A stretch of DNA of 19,635 nt from Gammaproteobacteria bacterium. GTDB taxonomy: Bacteria; Pseudomonadota; Gammaproteobacteria; Pseudomonadales; Pseudohongiellaceae. The notes beneath the pieces were generated by a model. It saw only the letters and a list, made by a program, of their open reading frames with translations, had not been told where the DNA came from and ran no database searches. Each line of letters starts with the position of its first letter. Position 1 is the first letter of the stretch. Positions 1 through 7,557 of this stretch are shown piece after piece. The stretch is from positions 1-19,635 of the forward strand of contig DORE01000056.1 of the NCBI GenBank assembly GCA_003514305.1, given 5' to 3'. Position numbers and translations under genes: made by a program.

Positions 1-1037
1 GTAAATGGAATATTGTCTATAGCAGCAGAAAGGATTGCCGCAACCCACATCAGGAGCAGGGTTGCAGTCAGAAGATCAGATTCAACAAATGGAATGATAA
101 ATTGACCGAGATATTCGAGAAATTGACTATGTTCAACTCCGCCCACAATTATGAACAGAGAGATAAAGAACATCAGGAGCGCCAATTCTGTATGAGCGAA
201 GGCCTCTTCCATATCCAAATCTTTACCAATGAAGGCTAGCGCCGTAAGCCCCAACGCCGTCACAAACCAAGGTTCCCAATGCAGAGCGTTGTGCATGATG
301 AATCCGACTACCATAATGCCAAGAACCCCTATTGCGCCGTACCAAGTCTTTGGATCGGACAGAGGTACGCGGTCAGTCAACTCGAGCTCCTGCGGCGTTG
401 CCGCCAACTCTTCCTTGAAAAGGACACGCAGCATCGCCAGAACCACCAACCAAGCAATCAGCACCATACCCCCCATGTGAATGAGGAATGTATTGAAGTC
501 AATACCGAAGGCTGAACCTATCATGAGGTTAGGCGGATCACCCACTAGGGTGGCCACGCCGCCGGTGTCAGACAAAAGCGCTGCAGCCAGCAAAAACGGT
601 ATTGGTGTAACGCGCAAAGACTGACAAATCAGGATGATCAGCGGACCGAAAATTACCACTGTCGTAACATTATCCAGAAGCAAAGACAGTCCAGTTACCA
701 GGGAACCAATGAGGGCGAGCAAAAGAAACAAGCGCCCTTTACTGAAGTCGGCAGCCCAGTAGGCTAGCTGCTGGAATCCCCCTGTTGGGATCATGATCGC
801 TACAATCGTCATCATGCCACCAAGAAGGAATACCACATTCCAATCAATGGCTTCTACCGCTTCATCTGGGTTGTAGAAACCCATAGATTGACCAACAACG
901 ATCATGGCGGCAGCGCCTGCCATGGCACACTTCACCCGATGTACTTTGTGAATTTCTTCCGTAAAAATTGCAATGAAGGTTAAGGCAAGAACGACAGCCG
1001 AAACCATCATATTGCTGGTCCATTCTAAGGTTTCCAT
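1..1037 (-). CDS. ArsB/NhaD (CitMHS) superfamily ion transporter, C-terminus cut off by window edge
   Basis: I translated the first 345 residues by hand; the frame stays open to base 1, so the end of the gene lies outside the window. The protein is almost entirely hydrophobic helices. It carries the family hallmark of a DNVTT turn (about residues 122-126), then the SDTGGVATLVGDPPNLMIG block (about 156-174). A second internal half ends with AAILSAAIDNIPF at the edge, mirroring the first half. This matches the permease fold of ArsB, NhaD, P-protein and SLC13-type carriers, which are inner-membrane exporters or Na+/H+ antiporters. Substrate cannot be assigned from sequence alone; Na+/H+ antiport is my preferred inference because of the RNA element in its leader. 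The ATG at 1035-1037 has an AAGGA ribosome site about nine bases upstream. It follows dnaQ on the same strand but has its own long leader, so it is probably a separate transcription unit. Confidence 0.85.
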   Translation of the reverse strand, partial: METLEWTSNMMVSAVVLALTFIAIFTEEIHKVHRVKCAMAGAAAMIVVGQSMGFYNPDEAVEAIDWNVVFLLGGMMTIVAIMIPTGGFQQLAYWAADFSKGRLFLLLALIGSLVTGLSLLLDNVTTVVIFGPLIILICQSLRVTPIPFLLAAALLSDTGGVATLVGDPPNLMIGSAFGIDFNTFLIHMGGMVLIAWLVVLAMLRVLFKEELAATPQELELTDRVPLSDPKTWYGAIGVLGIMVVGFIMHNALHWEPWFVTALGLTALAFIGKDLDMEEAFAHTELALLMFFISLFIIVGGVEHSQFLEYLGQFIIPFVESDLLTATLLLMWVAAILSAAIDNIPF

Positions 1038-1074
1038 AGGTCTATTTCCTTATCGAGTGCTTAATTCCTATTTA

Positions 1075-1118
1075 CGACGCCTGCTTACCCACATCTGTTA
1101 GCAGGCGGCCCGAGGTCG
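1075..1118 (-). promoter_or_regulatory. structured 5' leader element, candidate Na+ riboswitch
   Basis: Read as RNA on the minus strand, an outer stem CGAC/GUCG (1115-1118 with 1075-1078) encloses an eight-base one-sided bulge, CUCGGGCC. Next come a perfect seven-base stem GCCUGCU/AGCAGGC (1100-1106 with 1079-1085) and a 14-base loop containing GGGUA. There is no U-tract, so it is not an ordinary terminator. Loop GGGU could also pair with ACCU at the edge of the bulge. Downstream, AUAGG (1067-1071) can pair with CCUAU (1036-1040), which overlaps the start codon and could switch translation. Its place ahead of an ArsB/NhaD-type transporter suggests the Na+-I (DUF1646) riboswitch class, which is known to precede sodium transporter genes. 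I cannot verify its consensus from memory, so the class is an inference; the fold itself is seen. Confidence 0.45.
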
Positions 1119-1210
1119 GCAGTTTTTGGTACAGACACCGCTTGTGTTTCAAGGCACGTGTCGATTTTTTTGACGCGTTGGTCTTAAAATAGGCCCCGAA
1201 GATCGGACGA

Positions 1211-1239
1211 ATACTATAAGGCTCAAGTGGTTAGTTCAA
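1211..1239 (-). promoter_or_regulatory. candidate sigma-70 promoter for the transporter gene
   Basis: On the minus strand, TTGAAC (1234-1239) and TAGTAT (1211-1216) are separated by 17 bases; each hexamer matches the consensus at four of six positions. An alternative -10, TATAGT, overlaps with poorer spacing. Transcription from here would give a leader of about 165 bases that includes the structured element. Confidence 0.3.
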
Positions 1240-1341
1240 GCAGTTTCGCCGCGTAAACCTTGGTCGGATGCATCCAGTTTATGCAGGAAGCGAGGTTTTC
1301 ATGTTCGTTCGACCTTAACGCAATATATGTTAATACACTGC

Positions 1342-2064
1342 TTAGTTTTGCAGGTTTTCAACACGTCTCCAGAGACTTCTCTCGTCACATTTTGTATCAA
1401 TCTCGTCCAGCCGAGCTTCATGTTCACGAAGCTCAGCCGCAGACGCGCGAATTACACGCGATGGAATTCTTGCAGGATCAAGTTCGCGAGATTTACTTAA
1501 GTTTACTGCCGCCTTAATCGGATCTTCTCGGAGCGATAGACTGGACTGCCCGCTAGTCATAACCAGATAAACATCTGCCAAGATTTCAGCATCCAACAAT
1601 GCGCCGTGCAAGTCCCGCTGCGTATTGTCGACGCCATAACGCTTGCATAAAGCGTCGAGGTTATTGCGCTGCCCTGGATGTTTTTCTTTCGCCAGAGTGA
1701 GGGTATCGAGGACGGAACAAACATTACCTATTGACTGAGTCCCTGAAGAGGAGAGAGCGAGTTCATTGTTCAAGAAACCAATGTCAAACGGTGCATTGTG
1801 AATGATCAATTCAGACCTTTCTATAAATTCAAGAAATTCACCCTCGATTTGCGCAAAATACGGTTTGTCCGATAAAAATTGTCTGGTAAGCCCGTGGACC
1901 TCGATTGCTGCCTCATCAATGTCGCGTTCAGGGTTCAGGTAGCAATGAAAATTCCTGCCGGTCAAACGCCGATTCTCAATCTCCACACAGCCTATTTCGA
2001 TTATCCGGTGGCCCTGTTTCGGATCGAGGCCTGTGGTTTCTGTGTCCAATACAATCTGTCTCAT
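1342..2064 (-). CDS. dnaQ: DNA polymerase III epsilon subunit (3'-5' proofreading exonuclease)
   Basis: The 240-residue product removes misincorporated nucleotides within the Pol III core, bound between the alpha and theta-type subunits. The DEDDh exonuclease residues are all visible: D7 and E9 in DTETTG (motif I), D94 in HNAPFD (motif II), and H153 with D158 in HGALLD (motif III). Length is close to the 243 residues of E. coli epsilon, and residues after about 180 form the more variable tail that contacts the polymerase. The ATG at 2064 places motif I at the normal distance from the N-terminus. It lies 77 bases downstream of rnhA on the same strand, unlike E. coli where the two genes diverge. 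The ribosome site is weak (GAGG is too far upstream). Confidence 0.96.
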   Translation of the reverse strand: MRQIVLDTETTGLDPKQGHRIIEIGCVEIENRRLTGRNFHCYLNPERDIDEAAIEVHGLTRQFLSDKPYFAQIEGEFLEFIERSELIIHNAPFDIGFLNNELALSSSGTQSIGNVCSVLDTLTLAKEKHPGQRNNLDALCKRYGVDNTQRDLHGALLDAEILADVYLVMTSGQSSLSLREDPIKAAVNLSKSRELDPARIPSRVIRASAAELREHEARLDEIDTKCDERSLWRRVENLQN

Positions 2065-2141
2065 GTTCGTTGTATTGCCTCGTTATCCTTACCTTACTCA
2101 CCAAGCCAAGTTTAATGCTCACCCTTTCAAAATAAGGAGTG

Positions 2142-2582
2142 TTACGAAATTAGTTCGTCAATTCCTCGATTGGCTAGTTGATCAGCTATTTCGTTTTCCG
2201 GATGTCCACTGTGTCCTTTGACCCACTCCCAACTTACCTCATGCTGTGACACCAAGGCATCTAGTCGACGCCAGAGCTCTGCGTTTAATACAGGTTTTTT
2301 ATTTGCGGTTTTCCAGCCCCGCTTTTTCCAGTTCGGCATCCATTCAGTAATACCGGACAACACATACTTAGAATCAGTAGTCACAATTACGCGACAGGGT
2401 TTCTTTAATGCCTCAAGACCCATGATCACTGCCATCAATTCCATCTTGTTGTTGGTTGTGAAACCCTCACCACCATAGAGTCTTTTTTCGGCTTCTCCGA
2501 AACGCAAAACGACACCCCAACCCCCTTTTCCAGGGTTACCTCGACATGCGCCATCAGTGAACATTTCAACTGGCTCAGACAC
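2142..2582 (-). CDS. rnhA: ribonuclease HI
   Basis: The 146-residue enzyme cleaves the RNA strand of RNA-DNA hybrids, such as R-loops and primers, in the cytoplasm. The catalytic carboxylates D10, E48, D70 and D134 and the assisting H124 fall at the same numbers as in E. coli RNase HI. The TDGACRGNPG opening and the basic protrusion around residues 84-100 (NWKKRGWKTANKK) are present. The start is a GTG at 2580-2582. The first in-frame ATG is codon 7, which would remove part of the first beta strand, so GTG is preferred; AAGG lies about 11 bases upstream. The gene begins 14 bases after the methyltransferase stop and is probably co-transcribed with it. Confidence 0.96.
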   Translation of the reverse strand: MSEPVEMFTDGACRGNPGKGGWGVVLRFGEAEKRLYGGEGFTTNNKMELMAVIMGLEALKKPCRVIVTTDSKYVLSGITEWMPNWKKRGWKTANKKPVLNAELWRRLDALVSQHEVSWEWVKGHSGHPENEIADQLANRGIDELIS

Positions 2583-2596
2583 CGCTTAGCGACCTT

Positions 2597-3388
2597 TTAG
2601 TGAATAGTCACGCGGGCGTTTTCAGCGGCGGGAACACCCAGCGAGCCTGAACGCAGAGGTCGCCAGCGAGGTACAATCGGTGTAATGGGCACAATCTGCT
2701 TCACACACTGCAAGATGTAAACACCACCAAACGGCAATTGCATTTTGGCCCCGAATCTTTCAATCCGGCTGGCGTATGTTAATACCTTAGTTATATTGCT
2801 TGGAGGAAAATAAAGACCCAGTGCAGTAGACTCTAGCTGCAGATTAAGAAGTTGAAGCCAGTCATTCAGGCGTGCTCTCGAAATGAACTTACCGCTCCAA
2901 GGGATTCGGTTTCGGTTTCGGAGAAACCGCGTAATGCCCCATACACTGGCTGGATTAAACCCAACTATCAGCATGTGGCCACCGGGCCTTAAAATCCGAG
3001 TCGCTTCTCTCAGCAATCGATGCCTCTGTTCAGTGAAGTCCAGCGCATGATGCAGCACCACAACATCAACAGTATCACTGGCTACAGGTAATTCCTCGCC
3101 AAGTGCCACCGGATTACTGCTTCCTTTATCCCAGGCAGGTCTGAACATTACCTTGTGACCTACCGGGCTATTTTCAATGAGCGAAAACTCCTCGTGACAG
3201 CCAATCTGAAGAATATGATAACCAAAAAGCCTGCTGATCAGTTGATCAGTGATGGCTTTTTCAGCAGCCCACACTGACTGTCCTTGCGGCGAGCGAAACC
3301 ACTCCCCGATTCGTTCGATCAGAACATCAGCATCATGATGGCCGTTTGTGAGCTGAGAACGCGTCTCGTGCTTGGAAAATAGGTTCAT
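2597..3388 (-). CDS. class I SAM-dependent methyltransferase, YafS-like
   Basis: The 263-residue protein has a Methyltransf_11-type Rossmann core. ILQIGCHEE (59-67) stands for the glycine-rich SAM loop, VDVVVLHHALDF (107-118) for the motif IV region, and RILRPGGHMLIVGFNP (131-146) for the conserved strand after motif IV. The substrate is unknown. Family members sit next to rnhA/gloB across gammaproteobacteria (yafS in E. coli), and the same context is seen here, with rnhA 14 bases downstream and gloB divergent. The SAM loop is unusual in having CHEE where most relatives have CGxG. I cannot say whether that affects binding. The start ATG has only a weak GAG upstream. Confidence 0.85.
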   Translation of the reverse strand: MNLFSKHETRSQLTNGHHDADVLIERIGEWFRSPQGQSVWAAEKAITDQLISRLFGYHILQIGCHEEFSLIENSPVGHKVMFRPAWDKGSSNPVALGEELPVASDTVDVVVLHHALDFTEQRHRLLREATRILRPGGHMLIVGFNPASVWGITRFLRNRNRIPWSGKFISRARLNDWLQLLNLQLESTALGLYFPPSNITKVLTYASRIERFGAKMQLPFGGVYILQCVKQIVPITPIVPRWRPLRSGSLGVPAAENARVTIH

Positions 3389-3530
3389 AAACGAACTCGC
3401 TTATAGACTATCCTGATTTTATATTGGAGAAGCACCTAGCACCAGTAGAATCGACGTAGCCTAAATCTATGATATTGTGATGAATTTAGTTAAAATCTTA
3501 GATCTTCGGTTGAAAGAACTTCACAAAGTC
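3389..3530. promoter_or_regulatory. divergent promoter region, methyltransferase/gloB
   Basis: This AT-rich spacer of 142 bases lies between two outward-facing genes and must carry promoters for both the methyltransferase-rnhA-dnaQ string and the gloB-mltD string. I could not identify hexamer pairs with useful confidence. An in-frame upstream ATG for gloB at 3477 falls inside it but is not preferred as the start. Confidence 0.4.
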
Positions 3531-4310
3531 ATGTTCAATTCTATTCATCCTATACCCGCCCTACAGGACAACTATATTTGGGCGATTACCAATCAACAGG
3601 GTACCGAATTAGCTGTCGTTGATCCTGGTGACCCAGCGCCCGTTATTCAACTTGCTGAGCAACTTGGTCTGCGGCTGAGCCACATCTTGATTACCCATCA
3701 TCACAAAGACCATACCGGAGGGCTGGCTAGCTTAGAAAAATATAGTCGCCCCAAAGTAATCGGTCCTCGCTCCAACAAAATACGAGGAATCACTGAATAC
3801 GTCGCCGATGGAGATACATTCCATCTTTTCGGCGTTGAATTGACGGTTATTGGAGTACCCGGACACACCTTGGATCATATTGCCTTCGCTGCTATGAACT
3901 GCACAAAACCTGTGTTGTTTTGCGGCGATACGCTGTTCGCCGGGGGTTGTGGCCGGCTCTTTGAAGGGCATCCACAAATGATGAGCGAATCGCTGAGCAA
4001 ACTATCTAGCTTGGATGACCACACCAAAGTCTACTGCACTCATGAGTACACGCTGTCTAATCTGGCTTTCGCCACTGCGGCGAATCCAAACAATAAGATG
4101 CTCAGGGCGCGGTTGGCCGCTGAACAAGAAAAACGGAATCTCGGAAGGCCCACCTTGCCCTCAACTATTCGGTTAGAGCTGGACACAAACCCCTTTCTTC
4201 GGTGCAAGGATGTCGACATTATTGAGGTACTTAAGAAAAGGACAGAGGTGCCACTTGAAACGCCAGTGGAAGTATTTGGCGCTCTACGTAGCTGGAAAGA
4301 TAATTTCTAA
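3531..4310 (+). CDS. gloB: hydroxyacylglutathione hydrolase (glyoxalase II)
   Basis: The 259-residue enzyme hydrolyses S-lactoylglutathione to D-lactate and glutathione, the second step of methylglyoxal detoxification. The metallo-beta-lactamase metal ligands are complete: H56, H58, D60 and H61 in THHHKDH, H112, D133 in FCGDTLF and H171 in CTHEY. Residues from about 172 form the glyoxalase II C-terminal domain, with the typical NPFLR. I chose the ATG at 3531 because MFNSIHPIPALQDNYIW matches the usual N-terminus and length (E. coli 251). The longer version from 3477 adds 18 residues with no family match. The ribosome site is weak for either start. mltD follows after 21 bases, so the two are probably co-transcribed. 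Confidence 0.94.
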   Translation: MFNSIHPIPALQDNYIWAITNQQGTELAVVDPGDPAPVIQLAEQLGLRLSHILITHHHKDHTGGLASLEKYSRPKVIGPRSNKIRGITEYVADGDTFHLFGVELTVIGVPGHTLDHIAFAAMNCTKPVLFCGDTLFAGGCGRLFEGHPQMMSESLSKLSSLDDHTKVYCTHEYTLSNLAFATAANPNNKMLRARLAAEQEKRNLGRPTLPSTIRLELDTNPFLRCKDVDIIEVLKKRTEVPLETPVEVFGALRSWKDNF

Positions 4311-4331
4311 AATGCTTCGCCCTGCAAACTT

Positions 4332-5933
4332 ATGAAAATTTCCTTAAAAATGCCAGATCGACTACAAGCAAGATCTTTTCGAGCAGCAGCCTGCTGGATT
4401 TTGTACACTACTCTCGCTGCTTGTCAGATCACTGACCGGGCTAATGAAGAAGATCCTGATGATTTGGCTTATTTCCCTCCAGTCCAGACAACTCCAACGG
4501 TCTCATCATCACAGCCCGTTCAAGGGGGCGATCTCGCAAGCGTTCAACCAGTAACCTATCACAACCTTTGGGATCGGATCAGGGCCTCTCTTTCTCTGCA
4601 GTCTACTTATTCGCATCCGCGCGTTAATAGAGAAACAGCGCGCTATGCTGGAAATCAGGAATACTTTGATTTGATCTCAGAGCGCGCTGCTCCATTTCTT
4701 TATTGGATAGTGGGAGAAGTTGAACGGCGCGCCATCCCCATGGAAATTGCACTACTACCGTTCGTCGAAAGTGCATTTTCCTCAAATGCTCGCTCAGGAG
4801 AAGGCGCGGTTGGACTTTGGCAGTTTATGCCCAGCACCGGCCGCGCGTTTGGACTACAGCAGGATTGGTGGTACGACGCACGAAGAGATCCAAGAGCGGC
4901 AACTACGGCCGCACTGGAATACTTACAAACCTTGAATGAAGAGTTCGATCAAGACTGGCTAGTTGCGCTCGCGGCATATAACACCGGGAGCGGAAACGTT
5001 AGGCGCGCGCTCCGACGCGGGGGTTTTCTGATCGGGGAAGCCGAGTTCTGGAGCTTGCCGCTCAATTCAGAAACCCGAGCACACGTCCCACGCTTGCTCG
5101 CGCTCGCGAGCGTGATTGCAGAACCGAGCGCGTACGGAGTCGAGCTTGCTGAAATATCTAATACAGAGCCGCTATCCTATGTCGATATCGGCCGTCAAAT
5201 TGAGCTGGAGCAAGTCGCTTCACTGGCTGATCTTGAAGTTGCCTGTGTTCGAGCCCTCAATCCGGGTTATCTTAGGTGGGCGACTCACCCAAAGTCTCCT
5301 CAGCAGATTGCAGTACCAATAAGCCGGAAAGAGCTTCTCGAAAGAGGGCTGGCTGAGCTTGATCCCAGCCGCTACATCACGTGGGAACATTACACTATTC
5401 AACCCGGCAATACTTTGAACGGAATTGCGCAGAAATTTGGAACGTCAGCCGAGACTCTTCGAGTGATTAACAAACTCGAGGGGTCAACGATTATTGCTGG
5501 CCAACCCCTTTTTATACCCAGGGGCAGCACACCGCTCTCATCGGCAGAGCTCAAAAATCGACGACCGCTTCGCGAGCACGAGCGACAGCGAATAGACCCG
5601 CCGGAGTTTTATACAGTACGCCGCGGTGACAACTTATGGACCATCGCACGGCGTTTCGATTTGAGATCTACTGCAATTGCTGTTCACAATGACCTTAATC
5701 TAGATTCGATTCTTCAACCCGGCCAGAATCTGAAGCTTCGGTTCACCAAAACCACAGCACCTGAAGTCCAGTCTGACGAGACAACACTGAGTATCTATCG
5801 CGTTCGTCCTGATGATACCTTGAGCCGGATCGCGAACCGCATCGGGCTGGATGTTGAAGACTTGCTTCGTTGGAATGGGCTGTCAAATAATGATCTAATC
5901 TATCCGGGGCAAGAGCTCACTATCTCACCATGA
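4332..5933 (+). CDS. mltD: membrane-bound lytic murein transglycosylase D with three LysM domains
   Basis: The 533-residue lipoprotein cleaves the glycan backbone of peptidoglycan to 1,6-anhydromuropeptides at the outer membrane. A signal peptide ends in lipobox LAAC, giving lipidated C31. The SLT domain spans about 110-250, with catalytic E146 in PFVESAF, GLWQFMPSTGR (161-171) and the AAYNTGSGN motif. Three LysM peptidoglycan-binding repeats follow, starting with Y at 354 (YTIQPGNTL), 427 (YTVRRGDNL) and 489 (YRVRPDDTL). The E. coli protein is shorter and has two LysM repeats. The gene lies 21 bases after gloB and 19 before the peptide transporter, so a gloB-mltD-POT unit is likely. The Shine-Dalgarno signal is weak; M7 is an alternative start but would shorten the basic n-region. 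Confidence 0.94.
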   Translation: MKISLKMPDRLQARSFRAAACWILYTTLAACQITDRANEEDPDDLAYFPPVQTTPTVSSSQPVQGGDLASVQPVTYHNLWDRIRASLSLQSTYSHPRVNRETARYAGNQEYFDLISERAAPFLYWIVGEVERRAIPMEIALLPFVESAFSSNARSGEGAVGLWQFMPSTGRAFGLQQDWWYDARRDPRAATTAALEYLQTLNEEFDQDWLVALAAYNTGSGNVRRALRRGGFLIGEAEFWSLPLNSETRAHVPRLLALASVIAEPSAYGVELAEISNTEPLSYVDIGRQIELEQVASLADLEVACVRALNPGYLRWATHPKSPQQIAVPISRKELLERGLAELDPSRYITWEHYTIQPGNTLNGIAQKFGTSAETLRVINKLEGSTIIAGQPLFIPRGSTPLSSAELKNRRPLREHERQRIDPPEFYTVRRGDNLWTIARRFDLRSTAIAVHNDLNLDSILQPGQNLKLRFTKTTAPEVQSDETTLSIYRVRPDDTLSRIANRIGLDVEDLLRWNGLSNNDLIYPGQELTISP

Positions 5934-5952
5934 TTCGGAAATTTACCTAATT

Positions 5953-7458
5953 ATGACTGCTCTAACATCTACTTCTAGCGATAACTCAACATTTTTTGGT
6001 CATCCTACCGGCCTCTCTACACTTTTCTACACAGAAATGTGGGAGCGAATGAGTTATTACGGCATGCGAGCGCTACTGGTGCTCTACATGACTCTGAATG
6101 TTCAAGAAGGTGGACTGGGGATTACTGTTGCGTCCGCGACAGCAATTTATGGGCTCTATACAGGCGCTGTCTACTTCATGGGGCTTCCAGGCGGATGGGT
6201 CGCTGATCGAATAATTGGCAGCCAGAATGCCATCTGGTACGGCGGTATCGTAATAATGTGCGGCCATCTGCTTCTGGCCATACCCAATGACAGCACGTTT
6301 TTAATCGGATTAGTCCTTGTTGTGGTCGGGACCGGCTTGCTAAAGCCGAATATCGGTGCATTGGTTGGGCAACTATATCCGATTGGTGACGAGCGAAGGG
6401 ACTCTGGATATACGCTGTACTACATGGGCATCAACATAGGATCCATCATCGGCTATCTCGTGTGCGGTTGGCTTCAGGTTAACATTGGCTATCACTGGGC
6501 TTTCGGTGCCGCGGCGGTTGGCATGGGGGCAGGCCTCATACAATTTCGACTCTCGATTGATAGGTTAGAAGGCCGTGGCGCTAACCCAACAGTGAAGCTG
6601 AGCTTGCGCGGGATAAGGAGAAGCAAAATAGCGTTGGTTCTGGTTACTGCATTGATTGCAAGTCTGACGTCACTGGTGATACGTGGCGATATCGTAATAA
6701 ATCCAGTCTCTTTTGCACAATATGTCGCTCTGCTTATTACAGTGGTTTTTATCGGCTATTACGCGGCCATTTATCTGTTCACCGATCTAACAAGCGCCGA
6801 GAAAAAATCACTCGGCGCTTTGTTTCTAATTTGCTTGGCCTCCACGTTTTTTTGGGCGGGCTTTGAACAGGCGGGGTCTTCTCTAAATTTATTCGGTCGC
6901 GATTATACTGATCGCATTATCGGTAACTTTGAAGTGCCTCCAGCCTGGTTTCAGTCAGCCAATTCTTTTTTCATTGTGCTGCTGTCGCCTTTTTTTGCGG
7001 CGCTTTGGATAAACCTCACGAAGCGAATGATAAATCCATCCTATGGGATCAAGTGCGCGGTTGGCTTGATAATAATGGCAGCTGGATTTGTCGTAATGTT
7101 TTTTGCTGCACAGGTCGCAGCATCTGGTTTACAGGCGGCACCCTACTGGCTCATCGCTACTTATTTTCTGCATACAGTAGGAGAACTTTGCCTGAGCCCG
7201 GTCGCTCTTAGCGCTGTAAGTAAACTTTCCCCAAAGCGCTTCGCCGGCCAGATGATGGGAGTATTCACTCTAACCTACTCAATAGGCAGCGTCGTGGCCG
7301 GACTGGTCGCAGGGAATTTTGATCCGGAAAATATTCAGCAGATGCCGAATCTCTATCTACAAATTGCCATACTTTCCATTTCAGCAGGAGTCGTGATTGC
7401 ACTATGCACATTCGGAACGAGGCATTGGGAGTCAGCATTAGAAAGGGTCGATGATTAG
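5953..7458 (+). CDS. POT/PTR2-family proton-dependent oligopeptide transporter
   Basis: The 501-residue inner-membrane protein has the POT signature. TEMWERMSYYG (27-37) contains the E28-x2-E31-R32 proton/peptide motif, and K131 lies in LLKPNIG. DSGYTLYYMGINIG (150-163) is the second family signature, and WAGFEQAGSSL (301-311) carries E305. About 14 hydrophobic segments are apparent. Such carriers import di- and tripeptides with protons; the members in E. coli are DtpA-D. It starts 19 bases after mltD with a weak ribosome site (GGAAA about ten bases upstream). The exact paralogue and substrate range cannot be told from sequence. In Pseudomonas, as I recall, this position between mltD and fabI holds an ABC peptide transporter cluster instead. 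Confidence 0.92.
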   Translation: MTALTSTSSDNSTFFGHPTGLSTLFYTEMWERMSYYGMRALLVLYMTLNVQEGGLGITVASATAIYGLYTGAVYFMGLPGGWVADRIIGSQNAIWYGGIVIMCGHLLLAIPNDSTFLIGLVLVVVGTGLLKPNIGALVGQLYPIGDERRDSGYTLYYMGINIGSIIGYLVCGWLQVNIGYHWAFGAAAVGMGAGLIQFRLSIDRLEGRGANPTVKLSLRGIRRSKIALVLVTALIASLTSLVIRGDIVINPVSFAQYVALLITVVFIGYYAAIYLFTDLTSAEKKSLGALFLICLASTFFWAGFEQAGSSLNLFGRDYTDRIIGNFEVPPAWFQSANSFFIVLLSPFFAALWINLTKRMINPSYGIKCAVGLIIMAAGFVVMFFAAQVAASGLQAAPYWLIATYFLHTVGELCLSPVALSAVSKLSPKRFAGQMMGVFTLTYSIGSVVAGLVAGNFDPENIQQMPNLYLQIAILSISAGVVIALCTFGTRHWESALERVDD

Positions 7459-7461
7459 AAA

Positions 7462-7497
7462 ATAAAGCGAGTCATACGACGGAATGCTGTGCTTTAT
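7462..7497 (+). repeat. inverted repeat ATAAAGC/GCTTTAT upstream of fabI
   Basis: Seven-base arms at 7462-7468 and 7491-7497 are separated by 22 bases in the gap between the transporter gene and fabI. The right arm overlaps the possible fabI -10 element. It could be a weak terminator for the upstream unit or an operator; the long loop and lack of a T-run argue against a strong terminator. Confidence 0.25.
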
Positions 7498-7557
7498 ATT
7501 TGCCCGCCAGGATGACCAGACTCAAAAACACGGAAATAATTCTACAAGGAACACAAA

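Larger units (their letters stand above)
1038..1341 (-). other. 304-base leader/intergenic region between dnaQ and the transporter gene
   Basis: No gene is supported here. Read on the minus strand it holds a candidate sigma-70 promoter (1211-1239), a structured RNA element (1075-1118) and the transporter ribosome binding site. A further small hairpin, ACAC/GUGU with a five-base loop, lies just upstream of the main element. I see no convincing terminator for dnaQ. The spacing, with a promoter far from the start codon and a compact fold in between, is typical of a regulated 5' leader. Confidence 0.6.

Noticed and set aside
1260..1517. Plus-strand open frame of 85 codons over the dnaQ 3' end
   Set aside because: It lies mainly antisense to dnaQ, whose exonuclease motifs are intact, and has no ribosome site or family resemblance.
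3477..3530. Longer GloB with 18 extra residues
   Set aside because: Glyoxalase II proteins begin at the MFNSIHPIPALQDNY segment; the extra stretch has no family match and no better ribosome site.
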